DNA of 40,492 bases, taken from Marinilabiliales bacterium. Its GTDB lineage: Bacteria; Bacteroidota; Bacteroidia; Bacteroidales; F082. Shown in pieces: positions 24,672-33,404 of this stretch (the first letter of the stretch is position 1; each line of letters opens with the position of its first letter). The notes below the pieces were generated by a model. The model ran no database searches, was not told the origin of the DNA, and was given only the letters and a program-made list of their open reading frames with translations. The translations under genes were made by a program, and so were the position numbers. The stretch covers positions 1 through 40,492 of the forward strand of contig PKSW01000392.1 in assembly GCA_002869465.1 (NCBI GenBank), read 5' to 3'.

Positions 24672-25928
24672 ATGAGAAAAATTTCCTGCTACTTCATGAT
24701 CATTATTACAGCTATTTGCTTCACCTTTTCAGGAATTATGGTAAAAGCCAACCAACACCTGAATGTCTATAACCCTGATTCAATTATACATCAGTATTTG
24801 AACCAGGTAAATACGGATAGCGTGGAAGCTTACATCCAGTTTCTGCAGGATATGGAAACCCGTTTTTTAATAGCACCTAACAGAAAAGACAATGCAGAAT
24901 CTATACAACAGAAGTTTTATGATTTAGGTATTGAACAAGTAAGAATTGATTCATTTCAATGTGCAACTCAAATTGATTATGCTAATTTACATTTTGATAC
25001 CATCACATGGCAATATAACGTGATTGCATCATTACCGGGCATTTCAAACTCCAATATTCACTGGATTGTTGGTGCGCATTATGATGATGTCGTTGCTCCT
25101 AACGGAGATCCGATGATATTAGCACCAGGGGCTGATGATAATGCTTCCGGTGTCGCAGCCCTATTTGAATCGGCTCGTATTTTATGTCAAAACCAGTTTT
25201 ACCCGGTTCATACAATTGACTTTATTGCCTTCGCTGCTGAAGAATTAATGCATTATGGAAATAGTGGCGCACAATCATTCGTTGATTCTCTGCCTTCTGA
25301 AGCTACAATAGAGTTAATGATCAACAATGACATGATCGCCCATACCTCAAGCAATGACTGGGAGATAAAACTATCCAATTATGTGGGCGCCGAATGGTTG
25401 ACAAATATAGCAGAACAGCTTACATATCAATATACGGATATTGATCCTGTTGTGGCAGCACCCTCCACCGAGGGAAGCGCCGATTGCAAATATTTTGTTG
25501 AAGCGGGTATTCCCTCTATTTATTTTATGGAAAAAGATTTTAATCCCTTTTATCACTCAAATAATGACCTGGTTGAAAATTGCGACTTGAATTATTGCGC
25601 TGAAGCCATAAAAATCACATTGGGCACTTTGTTGCAGGTAAATGATTCAATTATTACTGGTAGTTCAGCCCAGGCAGAAAATCATTTCTCAGTATACCCA
25701 AATCCAACAACCGGATTGTTAAATGTGGAATTTAATTTAAACTCTGGGAATAGAGAAATAAAATATTTTATTACTAATATTCAGGGGCAGGTTGTTCAAA
25801 CAGGTTTCCTTTACGTAAATGTTGTAAATACTATACAGATAAATTCTTTGAATAGAGGTCTTTATTTTATATCCACGGAGAATAAGGGAGAAATTAAGCG
25901 TTCAAAAATTATTCTGACCAAGAATTAG
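24672..25928 (+). CDS. M28-family secreted aminopeptidase with T9SS sorting domain
   Basis: A secreted zinc peptidase of 418 residues. From the ATG at 24672 it has a signal peptide (MRKISCYFMIIITAICFTFS). The M28 domain (about 35-325) shows the two-metal ligands: VGAHYDDVV (His136), GADDNASGVAAL (Asp155/156), FAAEELMHYG (catalytic and metal Glu pair), NNDMIAH (Asp) and FYHSNNDLVENCD (His). The last 80 residues (FSVYPNPTTGLLNVEF to the end RSKIILTKN) are a type A T9SS C-terminal sorting domain, so it should be exported by T9SS and anchored or released at the surface. The substrate is unknown. The 3' end overlaps the convergent MBL-fold gene by 20 bp. Confidence 0.9.
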   Translation: MRKISCYFMIIITAICFTFSGIMVKANQHLNVYNPDSIIHQYLNQVNTDSVEAYIQFLQDMETRFLIAPNRKDNAESIQQKFYDLGIEQVRIDSFQCATQIDYANLHFDTITWQYNVIASLPGISNSNIHWIVGAHYDDVVAPNGDPMILAPGADDNASGVAALFESARILCQNQFYPVHTIDFIAFAAEELMHYGNSGAQSFVDSLPSEATIELMINNDMIAHTSSNDWEIKLSNYVGAEWLTNIAEQLTYQYTDIDPVVAAPSTEGSADCKYFVEAGIPSIYFMEKDFNPFYHSNNDLVENCDLNYCAEAIKITLGTLLQVNDSIITGSSAQAENHFSVYPNPTTGLLNVEFNLNSGNREIKYFITNIQGQVVQTGFLYVNVVNTIQINSLNRGLYFISTENKGEIKRSKIILTKN

Positions 25929-26685
25929 GAATATCGAGTTCAAGTCCATCATATGCCAGGCGAATAAAACCGGGTAATTCTTTTTCAACCTCTTCATGAA
26001 AACCCATCAAGTGGCTTATATGAGTCAGGTAAGCCTTTTCGGGTCGAAGAAATTCCAAAACCCGAACCGCTTCCTCTAAATTATAATGAGACACATGTGG
26101 CTCTTTGCGAAGTGCATTCAACACGATTACTTTACAATCCATCAATTTGGCCATCGTTTCCGCCGGAATAAAATTCGCATCAGTTATATAGGCGAAATCA
26201 CCAATTTTATAACCATACACCTCCATTTTCATATGCAGCACAGGCAATACTTCTATATCTGCACCATTAATTCGTATTCCCTGTTGAATATTATGCAAAT
26301 TAATTACAGGAACCCCTGGATATAAATACTCCCGGAAAGCATATGAAAACTCTTGCTTAATGGTTTCCTGGTCCCTGACGCTTGCATAAATATCCATGGG
26401 ACGCTTCTGTAAATAATTGTATGAGCGCACATCATCCAGACCCGCGATATGGTCTTTATGGCTGTGTGTAATTAGTATGGCGTCCAGCAATTTCACATCT
26501 TCTCTAAGCATCTGGTAGCGAAAATCTGGGCCTGCATCAATAACAATATTACTTTTTTTCAATTGCACCAATACTGAAGACCGAAGTCGTTTATCTTTTG
26601 CTGAATCACTTTTGCATACCCTGCAAGGGCATGCAATTACCGGAACGCCCTGTGATGTTCCCGTCCCTAAAAATGTGATCTTCAT
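25909..26685 (-). CDS. MBL-fold metallohydrolase, PhnP-like
   Basis: A 258-residue cytoplasmic metallo-beta-lactamase-fold hydrolase. It begins MKITFLGTGTSQGVPVIACP and carries CPCRVCKSD, a Cys-rich loop that binds a structural zinc in PhnP-like enzymes, then SSVLVQLKKSNIVIDAGPDF and the metal motif ITHSHKDHIAGLDDVR, with later ligands in VLPVLHMKM, YITDAN and LTHISHLMGFH. Relatives are phosphodiesterases (PhnP acts on cyclic phosphates), but the Bacteroidota group has no established substrate. It runs convergent to the M28 gene with a 20-bp overlap of the coding ends, and divergent from DUF6913. A -7 element lies at 26708-26715. Confidence 0.88.
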   Translation of the reverse strand: MKITFLGTGTSQGVPVIACPCRVCKSDSAKDKRLRSSVLVQLKKSNIVIDAGPDFRYQMLREDVKLLDAILITHSHKDHIAGLDDVRSYNYLQKRPMDIYASVRDQETIKQEFSYAFREYLYPGVPVINLHNIQQGIRINGADIEVLPVLHMKMEVYGYKIGDFAYITDANFIPAETMAKLMDCKVIVLNALRKEPHVSHYNLEEAVRVLEFLRPEKAYLTHISHLMGFHEEVEKELPGFIRLAYDGLELDIPNSWSE

Positions 26686-26707
26686 GTATTGTTTAGTTGA
26701 ATTGATT

Positions 26708-26715
26708 CAAAGGTA
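26708..26715 (-). promoter_or_regulatory. -7 promoter element of the MBL-fold gene
   Basis: The minus strand reads TACCTTTG (TAnnTTTG), ending 23 bases before the start at 26685, so the leader is about 17 nt. No clear -33 element. Confidence 0.55.
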
Positions 26716-26769
26716 TGAAAATGTATATTCTCATCATATTTCTTGCTATTTTTACGCTCGATTTTATCC

Positions 26770-27324
26770 ATGGGGCTGACACAACAAATAAAAAAAGAAA
26801 TTCAGGATTACTTCATCAGGCGATTGCAGGCTGAAGAAACGCTGGTTGCAAGATTTGAAAACCTGAAACTTGCTACCAGTTTATCCATGTTTTTTTGTAT
26901 AAATAGTAAGGAAGAATTGGATCTTATCAGGCAGTTAACATTTAAAGCCGGAAAGGACTATAAAAAACTGGATGTTTACATTTTTGGCAACTCACATGAA
27001 TCGTATGATGTGATTACCAACAAATCAATCTTCTTTTTTAACCTTGACGACTTCACTATTTTTGGTAAAAAGAAAGAACGACTTGCTGATTTTATTGAGA
27101 ATAAGCGTCACGATATACTTATTAGCTTTGATACATCGGGTTCAACTTTTTGTCAATATTTGGTTTCAAATATTAAAGCAGGTTTTAAAATTGGATTAAA
27201 TCTTCCTGAGGAAAATAATATTTATAACCTTTCTTTTGATTATATCAAGAAAGATTTCTCATATATGAAGTTTTATGAACAGGTTAAGCATTACATTTCT
27301 GTTCTGAATATAAAAACAACCTAA
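26770..27324 (+). CDS. DUF6913-type conserved Bacteroidota protein
   Basis: A soluble protein of 184 residues without signal peptide or membrane helix. I chose the ATG at 26770 (MGLTQQIKKEIQDYFIRR) over a TTG 27 bases earlier, because it gives a normal cytoplasmic N-terminus. Landmarks are FCINSKEELDLIRQL, SIFFFNLDDFTIFG, HDILISFDTSGSTFCQYLVS and IKAGFKIGL. These match my memory of DUF6913, a family found next to dapA across Bacteroidota with no known function. The TAA stop overlaps the dapA ATG (TAATG), so translation is coupled, and a link to lysine/diaminopimelate synthesis is possible but unproven. Confidence 0.75.
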   Translation: MGLTQQIKKEIQDYFIRRLQAEETLVARFENLKLATSLSMFFCINSKEELDLIRQLTFKAGKDYKKLDVYIFGNSHESYDVITNKSIFFFNLDDFTIFGKKKERLADFIENKRHDILISFDTSGSTFCQYLVSNIKAGFKIGLNLPEENNIYNLSFDYIKKDFSYMKFYEQVKHYISVLNIKTT

Positions 27325-28208
27325 TGAATATGGTATTTAAAGGTACAGGTGTAGCAATCGTTACGCCATTTGATAAGCATAAGCAGGTTGACTACCCAGC
27401 AATTGAAAGGCTTCTGAATCATATCATAAAAGGAGGCGTTGAATTTGTTGTAGCCATGGGGACTACCAGTGAAGCAGTTACACTGGATGAATCGGAGAAA
27501 ATGGAAGTATTGTTGCATATAATCCAGGTAGTAAATGGCCAACTGCCCATTGTTTTGGGAATAGGGGGGAACAACACCAAGCATGTTATTGATAGCATTC
27601 AGAGTATTGACCTGAATCAGATTTCAGGAATTCTTTCCGTAGCACCCTATTATAACAAACCCAACCAACTGGGCCTATATGAACATTTTAGTGCCATAGC
27701 AAAAAGTTGTCCCAGGCCAATTATTCTATATAATGTACCTGGCCGCACAAGTTCAAATATGAGTGCTCAAACAACATTGAAACTGGCAAATGAATTTGAG
27801 AATATAGTTGCCGTCAAAGAAGCTTCAGGTGATTTTAACCAGATCATGAAGATCATTCAAAATAGACCTGCGCATTTCAATGTATTATCAGGTGATGATG
27901 CTTTAACACTTCCTATGATCAGCGTAGGTGCTGAAGGTGTTATTTCAGTTGTTGCAAACGCTTTTCCTAAAGAATTCTCAGATATGGTGAGATTAGCCTT
28001 AAAAGGAAATTTTATTGATGCCGGTAAGCTACATTACGCTTTATTGGACATTATTGAACAATTATTTGCTGATGGTAATCCGGCAGGAATTAAAAAAGCC
28101 TTATCTGTATTGAATATCCTGGATGAAAACCTGAGATTGCCTTTGGTCAATGTAAATGAAGAGGTTTCTGAAAAACTGAACACATTCATACATCAATTTA
28201 TTGATTAA
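27324..28208 (+). CDS. dapA: 4-hydroxy-tetrahydrodipicolinate synthase
   Basis: DapA condenses pyruvate with aspartate semialdehyde at the start of the diaminopimelate/lysine branch, which also feeds peptidoglycan. The 294-residue protein shows MGTTSEAVTLDESEK (the TT pair of the catalytic triad), VLGIGGNNTKH, PYYNKPNQLGLYEHF, ILYNVPGRTSSNM (active-site Tyr) and VAVKEASGDFNQ with the Schiff-base Lys, then VLSGDDALTLPMISVGAEGV. It starts within the stop of the DUF6913 gene. I saw no lysine riboswitch upstream, and coupling leaves no room for one directly before dapA. Confidence 0.97.
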   Translation: MNMVFKGTGVAIVTPFDKHKQVDYPAIERLLNHIIKGGVEFVVAMGTTSEAVTLDESEKMEVLLHIIQVVNGQLPIVLGIGGNNTKHVIDSIQSIDLNQISGILSVAPYYNKPNQLGLYEHFSAIAKSCPRPIILYNVPGRTSSNMSAQTTLKLANEFENIVAVKEASGDFNQIMKIIQNRPAHFNVLSGDDALTLPMISVGAEGVISVVANAFPKEFSDMVRLALKGNFIDAGKLHYALLDIIEQLFADGNPAGIKKALSVLNILDENLRLPLVNVNEEVSEKLNTFIHQFID

Positions 28209-28236
28209 ATAGATGATTTTTAATTAATTATAAAAA

Positions 28237-31200
28237 ATGACAACTTTTCAAATGAAAAAATTTATTCTGCTCTTTATAACGCTATTCTTATGCAGCAACC
28301 TGATATTGGCTCAGACGTCTGCTATTGATGCGGCCACTTCAACATTAGAAAAAAGAGGTGAAGTATATTTCAAATTCAGTATGGATGATTCTTATACGGA
28401 AATGAATAAACTATCAAAAGTCATTTCCATAGATAATATCAAGAATAATAGTGTTTTCGCTTATGCAAACAAGAAAGAATTTGATCAATTTCTTGAATTA
28501 GAGATACCTTTTGAAGTATTGACAGCTCCTTCTATGTTACATATTCCCAAGATGATGGATGGGGAAGAAGCCTTAAGAGACCGGGAATGGGATTCCTATC
28601 CAACCTACCAGGGATATTTGGATATAATGAATCAATTTACAATTGACCATCCGGACTTATGCGAATTAGTCAGTATCGGACAAACAAATGAAGGAAGAGA
28701 ACTACTTTGTATTCATATCAATAATAATCTTGGGGTACCTCAAGAGGAACCAGAATTTTTATATACCTCAAGTATCCACGGCGATGAATTAACTGGCTTT
28801 GTAGTCATGCTGCGGTTAATCGATTATTTATTAGAAAATTACGGCACGAATGATCAGGTGACAAACCTGGTTGATAATATTGATATCTGGATCAATCCCC
28901 TGGCAAATCCTGATGGAACTTACGCGGGGGGAAACAACACTGTTTACGGAGCAACCCGAGGCAATGCTTTTGGGATTGACATGAACAGGAACTATGCAGA
29001 TCCTGAAGATGGTGATCACCCTGATGGAAATGCCTGGCAAACTGAAACAGTACATTTCATGAACTTCGCTGAAGCACACAAATTCGTAATGTCAGCAAAT
29101 TTTCATGGTGGAGTTGAAGTTGTAAACTATCCTTGGGATACCTGGTATAGACGTCATGCAGATACGGATTGGTGGGAGTTGGTAAGCCGCCAATTTGCCG
29201 ATACAGCGCATGTATATGCCCCCAGTGGATATATGACAGATCTTGATAATGGAGTGACTAATGGCTATGATTGGTATAGCATCGCTGGTGGAAGGCAAGA
29301 TTATATGAATTATTTTCATAACTGCAGGGAAGTTACACTAGAGGTTTCTTCCACTAAATTACCACCGGCTAATCAACTTCCTGATTTTTGGGAGTATCTC
29401 CACCGCTCATGTTTGAATTATATGGAACAATCTTTATATGGTTTTAAAGGTATTGTAACTGATGCGTCAAACGGCAATCCCCTGGCTGCTCAGGTTTTTA
29501 TTAATAGCCACGATGAAGACAATTCACAAGTTTATTGTCAGTTACCTCTGGGTAATTATCACCGCCCTATAAAAGGAGGTACATATAGTGTTACATTTTC
29601 TCATCCGGGATATTATTCTCAAACTTTCAATAATGTGAATACAACTGATGAAAATACTGTAATTCTTAATGTTCAACTTGTTTCAAGTGAAGCATTAGAT
29701 GCCAATTTCATCGCTGATAATCTAAATCCGACCACTTTAGATACCGTCCATTTTGCTGATTTATCAGCGGGCTCTCCAAATAGTTGGTCATGGGCATTTT
29801 CTCCTTCGAATGTTATTTACCTTGAAGGAACAGATGAAAATACCCAAAATCCTGTCGTTAAATTTACTGATACAGGATTGTACTCGGTTGAATTAACCGT
29901 TTCGAACAATAGTGAAACTGATAGCGAAAATAAAATAGATTATATAAATGTAATTCCACCGCCCGATGGACCGATAGCTGAATTTATTGCCGATGTCGTG
30001 CAAGGTGTTGCTCCATTGCATGTTACATTCACAGATTTATCAGAAAATGAAATCACATCATGGCAGTGGGATTTTGGAAATGGTGGATGGTCGACGCAAC
30101 AGAACCCTACATATGTTTTTTATACACCGGGCGTTTATACAATCAGCCTGACATGTGAAGGGCCTGGAGGCATTGATACAGAATCCAAAATTGATTACAT
30201 TACCGTTAGCGAACCACCTCCATTGGTTGATTTTTCGGCCGACCCTACTTCAGGAAGTATTCCTTTAACCGTTTACTTCTTTGACCTGACTGAAGGAACA
30301 ATTGATAGCTGGCTATGGGATTTCGGTGATGGAAATACATCTGATGATCAAAACCCGGAGCATATTTATACAGAAATAGATATATTCAATGTTTCACTTA
30401 CTGTAACTGGTCCTGGAGGCACAGAAAGCCTTGTAAAAGATAACTTTATTAATACTTCAGAAATATTAAATGTATTTGCTTCAGCAACGCCGGAAATCAT
30501 CTGTGAACAAAGCTCCAGTCAATTAAGTGCATACGCATCAGGCGGTTCAGGGTCATATACTTATTCATGGAGTTCTGATCCTGAAGGATTTTATTCGAAC
30601 GAGCAAAACCCATTGATTTTACCAGATCAAACAACCACATATGCTGTTGAAGTTAATGATGGCGAACAAACTGAAAATGCTCAGGTTACCGTAACTGTAA
30701 ATCCACTTCCAGAGATTGTACTTGTTGATTGGCCAGAACAGGTTTGTAACGAGCAGGAACCTCCGATACAGCTTCTTGCTACTCCGGCAGGTGGCATTTT
30801 CAGTGGAAATCATGTAAGCCCTTCAGGAATCTTTGCACCTGAAAGTGCTGATTTAGGATGGAATGTAATTATATATAGCTACACTAATATTTATAATTGC
30901 GAGTCTTATAAGCAAGATTCAATTTTTGTAGATAGTTGCCTCAGTTTCGATAACGAATTTGAAACAACTAAAAATGCTGTTACGGTCTTTCCAAATCCAT
31001 TTGAGGACTTGATCAATATTAAATGTGATGTGGATGAAATGAAAATTAAAATTATATCGCTCCACGGTGATGTGTTGGTTAGCAAGTCTATTAATCGATA
31101 TTCTAAATCAATTAATCTTGGACATTTAGATTCGGGTATTTATATATTTTATGGGGAGTGTGATCACTTTAGATCTTATCAAAAAATCATCAAAAGATAA
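28237..31200 (+). CDS. Secreted M14 zinc carboxypeptidase with PKD domains and T9SS sorting domain
   Basis: A 987-residue multidomain secreted peptidase. The signal peptide is MKKFILLFITLFLCSNLILA, so the ATG at 28252 is as likely as the one at 28237. An M14 catalytic domain spans about 110-400: zinc ligands in SSIHGDELTGF (His181, Glu184) and NFHGGVEVVNYPW (His290), substrate motif DMNRNYAD and catalytic Glu369 in EVTLEVSS. Next come a carboxypeptidase regulatory-like domain (about 403-487), three PKD-type domains (about 487-745; WDFGDGNTSDDQNPEHIY is the clearest), an Ig-like segment and a T9SS C-terminal sorting domain (VTVFPNPFEDLINIKC to the end). It should act at the cell surface on extracellular peptides. 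The gap before it is 28 bp after dapA. Confidence 0.93.
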   Translation: MTTFQMKKFILLFITLFLCSNLILAQTSAIDAATSTLEKRGEVYFKFSMDDSYTEMNKLSKVISIDNIKNNSVFAYANKKEFDQFLELEIPFEVLTAPSMLHIPKMMDGEEALRDREWDSYPTYQGYLDIMNQFTIDHPDLCELVSIGQTNEGRELLCIHINNNLGVPQEEPEFLYTSSIHGDELTGFVVMLRLIDYLLENYGTNDQVTNLVDNIDIWINPLANPDGTYAGGNNTVYGATRGNAFGIDMNRNYADPEDGDHPDGNAWQTETVHFMNFAEAHKFVMSANFHGGVEVVNYPWDTWYRRHADTDWWELVSRQFADTAHVYAPSGYMTDLDNGVTNGYDWYSIAGGRQDYMNYFHNCREVTLEVSSTKLPPANQLPDFWEYLHRSCLNYMEQSLYGFKGIVTDASNGNPLAAQVFINSHDEDNSQVYCQLPLGNYHRPIKGGTYSVTFSHPGYYSQTFNNVNTTDENTVILNVQLVSSEALDANFIADNLNPTTLDTVHFADLSAGSPNSWSWAFSPSNVIYLEGTDENTQNPVVKFTDTGLYSVELTVSNNSETDSENKIDYINVIPPPDGPIAEFIADVVQGVAPLHVTFTDLSENEITSWQWDFGNGGWSTQQNPTYVFYTPGVYTISLTCEGPGGIDTESKIDYITVSEPPPLVDFSADPTSGSIPLTVYFFDLTEGTIDSWLWDFGDGNTSDDQNPEHIYTEIDIFNVSLTVTGPGGTESLVKDNFINTSEILNVFASATPEIICEQSSSQLSAYASGGSGSYTYSWSSDPEGFYSNEQNPLILPDQTTTYAVEVNDGEQTENAQVTVTVNPLPEIVLVDWPEQVCNEQEPPIQLLATPAGGIFSGNHVSPSGIFAPESADLGWNVIIYSYTNIYNCESYKQDSIFVDSCLSFDNEFETTKNAVTVFPNPFEDLINIKCDVDEMKIKIISLHGDVLVSKSINRYSKSINLGHLDSGIYIFYGECDHFRSYQKIIKR

Positions 31201-31228
31201 AATAACTTATACCGGGTATTTTTAGCTA

Positions 31229-32065
31229 TTATTCTGTCCAATTAATTAAAATCTCATTATGCAGTGCGAAGCGCAAAACAATGAGCAAAGCAATTGATAT
31301 TATTATTATTGGCCAATACATATCAATACTTTTTGTGTCTTCATCAAAGTAAACAGGATCCAGTTTAGAAATCCTATAGGCTGAAATTATTAGTATAATT
31401 GCCAAGCCAATCCAAATGTAGGTTTCCGTGATTTGTAATTGCGGCATAAAATAAATGACTATGATTATAGCTCCCGCTATAAATGGAACAATAATCTGAG
31501 ACATGATAAAAAATGGATAATTGTTTTCATCCAGCTTATTAAAATATGTATTCGCGCTAAAAGCTATCTTCTTCGATAAAAGCAATGCAATGATCATTAT
31601 CCCAAAAAAGCCAAGCATGGCCATCATAAGTAATTGTGAATCGTTAAGATACATCCAGATAAACAAATGAGCTATTCGTATTTTAAAAATAATACCGATA
31701 ATAATACCGGAGAACACAAAATTGAAAGCATTTAAAGAGAGCCAGAGTAATAATATTTTGATCTTTTCTGTTTCTTCAGACAAAGAAGAATAGGCCAGGA
31801 CTGAAAGCAAACCTGTTATAAAAACAAGCAGTGGTCCCGAACCATAAATTACTTTTACCGAGTCACTTGTCCAATCGGAAGGAGCCACATGGTAGTTTAT
31901 CTGGCTGTAATCAAAGCTGATATTGTGCTCGAACATTCCTGCCGTAAAAATGATAGAAAAATGATTCAAATAGAAAACCAACAGATAGGAAATAACAAAA
32001 GCAGCTGTTGAATTAATGACTATAATCCAGAAGTTCTTTCTACTTAAATTATTATCAGCATCCAT
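31229..32065 (-). CDS. Polytopic membrane protein of unknown function
   Basis: A 278-residue protein with seven or eight hydrophobic helices (roughly residues 15-35, 75-92, 102-125, 142-162, 183-206, 215-232 and 248-268). The first outer loop (about 40-70) is long and hydrophilic. No catalytic motif such as HExxH is visible, and I do not recognise the family. GSGPLLVFITGLLSVLAY in helix 2 is the most distinctive segment. It lies downstream of the alpha-oxoamine synthase on the same strand but is separated from it by a terminator, with a possible promoter element of its own at 32070-32077. The start ATG at 32063-32065 is then very close to, or at, the transcription start. Confidence 0.7.
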   Translation of the reverse strand: MDADNNLSRKNFWIIVINSTAAFVISYLLVFYLNHFSIIFTAGMFEHNISFDYSQINYHVAPSDWTSDSVKVIYGSGPLLVFITGLLSVLAYSSLSEETEKIKILLLWLSLNAFNFVFSGIIIGIIFKIRIAHLFIWMYLNDSQLLMMAMLGFFGIMIIALLLSKKIAFSANTYFNKLDENNYPFFIMSQIIVPFIAGAIIIVIYFMPQLQITETYIWIGLAIILIISAYRISKLDPVYFDEDTKSIDMYWPIIIISIALLIVLRFALHNEILINWTE

Positions 32066-32069
32066 ATTA

Positions 32070-32077
32070 CAAACCTA
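32070..32077 (-). promoter_or_regulatory. Possible -7 element for the unknown membrane protein, near-leaderless
   Basis: The minus strand reads TAGGTTTG (TAnnTTTG) between the terminator and the ATG. It ends 5 bases before the start codon, which would make the mRNA leaderless or nearly so. No TTG is at the usual distance (a TTG lies 17 bases away), so the match may be chance. Confidence 0.35.
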
Positions 32078-32080
32078 TAA

Positions 32081-32116
32081 AAAAACCGGCTACTCAATTA
32101 CATGAATAACCGGTTT
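32081..32116 (-). terminator. Rho-independent terminator after the alpha-oxoamine synthase gene
   Basis: AAACCGG and CCGGTTT form a 7-bp stem (extendable by two further pairs past one mismatch) around a loop, followed on the minus strand by a run of T residues. It begins 17 bp after the stop at 32134. Confidence 0.8.
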
Positions 32117-32133
32117 GCATCAATATTACTTAT

Positions 32134-33381
32134 TTATTTGATAACCTGAACTTTTAAATCTTCGCTGTATACTTTATTCTCCAGTTTTTCTTTTACTTCT
32201 GCAAATGCATTTACGGTGTAGACTACATCGTCTAACGTATGCACGGCCGTAGGTATGAGTCTCAATAAAATAACACCTTTTGGCACAACAGGATAAACAA
32301 CAACTGAACAAAAAATGTTATAATTTTCCCTCAAGTCATATGTAACTTGTGTAGCCTCTCCTACGGTTCCATGAAGCATAACAGGTGTTACCGGTGAGCC
32401 CGTATCACCCAGGTCAAATCCTTTTTCCCCCAATCCACTTTGCAATGCATGAACGATAGTCCAAAGCTTTTGACGGTGTTCAGGCTCATTTCTAAGCAAT
32501 TCCAATCTTTTTAAAGAACCAATAACCATTGGCATGGGTAATGATTTTGCATAGACCTGCGACCTCATATTATATTGCAGATATTTTATCACTTTCTTGT
32601 TTGAGGCTATAAATCCACCTATTCCAGCCATCGACTTTGCGAATGTTCCAAAATAGAGATCTACCTTATCCTGAACCCCAAAATGTTCATCTGTTCCAGC
32701 TCCGGTTGGTCCCATAGTTCCAAAGCCATGTGCATCATCAATAAATAATCGGAAATTGAATTTATCTTTTAATGCCACTATTTCATCCAATTTACCCAGA
32801 CCACCTGTCATTCCATACACACCTTCAGTAATTACAAGAATTCCTCCTCCTGTTTTCTCAACTATTCTGGTAGCTCTTTCCAGTTCTTTTTCAAGGTTTT
32901 GCATATTATTATGCGGATAGACGAATCTTTTTCCAAAATGCAGACGCATACCATCAATAATGCAGGCATGTGCCTCTGAATCATAAACAATAACATCTTT
33001 ACGATCCACCATAGCATTGATAATGGAGACCATGCCCTGGTAACCAAAATTTAACAAATAGGCGGCCTCACGATTTACAAATTCAGCAAGTTGTTGCTCT
33101 AACTCTTCATGTTTGCTAGTGTGACCCGACATCATCCGTGCACCCATCGGGTATGCCAGTCCCCATTCTTTCGCTGCATCGGCATCAGCTTTTCTAACTT
33201 CGGGATGATTACCGAGTCCTAAATAATTATTTAAACTCCAAACCAATCTTTCCTTTCCCTGAAAGATCATCTTATTAGACAGCTCACCTTCAAGTTTTGG
33301 AAACATATAATAACCCTCAGCCTGAAATGCATACTTGCCAAGAGGTCCCATTGCCATATCACATTTATCAAATACGTCCAT
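32134..33381 (-). CDS. Alpha-oxoamine synthase family PLP enzyme (serine palmitoyltransferase / cysteate acyltransferase / Kbl type)
   Basis: A 415-residue PLP enzyme that joins an amino acid to an acyl thioester with loss of CO2. Family landmarks are NNYLGLGNHPEV, MGARMMSGHTSKHEELEQ, YDSEAHACIIDG (His stacking on PLP), LFIDDAHGFGTMG (Asp binding the PLP nitrogen) and FGTFAKSMAGIGGF (Schiff-base Lys). Databases often label such proteins Kbl or BioF, but no tdh or bio genes are nearby. In Bacteroidota this family also includes the serine palmitoyltransferase of sphingolipid synthesis and the cysteate fatty acyltransferase of sulfonolipid (capnine) synthesis. I infer a lipid role but cannot choose between them by eye. 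It is monocistronic, with its own promoter (33405-33412) and terminator (32081-32116). Confidence 0.85.
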   Translation of the reverse strand: MDVFDKCDMAMGPLGKYAFQAEGYYMFPKLEGELSNKMIFQGKERLVWSLNNYLGLGNHPEVRKADADAAKEWGLAYPMGARMMSGHTSKHEELEQQLAEFVNREAAYLLNFGYQGMVSIINAMVDRKDVIVYDSEAHACIIDGMRLHFGKRFVYPHNNMQNLEKELERATRIVEKTGGGILVITEGVYGMTGGLGKLDEIVALKDKFNFRLFIDDAHGFGTMGPTGAGTDEHFGVQDKVDLYFGTFAKSMAGIGGFIASNKKVIKYLQYNMRSQVYAKSLPMPMVIGSLKRLELLRNEPEHRQKLWTIVHALQSGLGEKGFDLGDTGSPVTPVMLHGTVGEATQVTYDLRENYNIFCSVVVYPVVPKGVILLRLIPTAVHTLDDVVYTVNAFAEVKEKLENKVYSEDLKVQVIK

Positions 33382-33404
33382 ATTTTTAAGCTTAATTTTA
33401 GCTA

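Noticed and set aside
25909..25928. The 20-bp overlap of the M28 and MBL-fold genes as a sign of a frameshift or truncated gene.
   Set aside because: Both proteins end with complete family C-termini, so it is a genuine convergent overlap.
27270..27330. Possible lysine riboswitch before dapA.
   Set aside because: The dapA start overlaps the previous gene's stop, leaving no leader, and no riboswitch-like structure was seen upstream.
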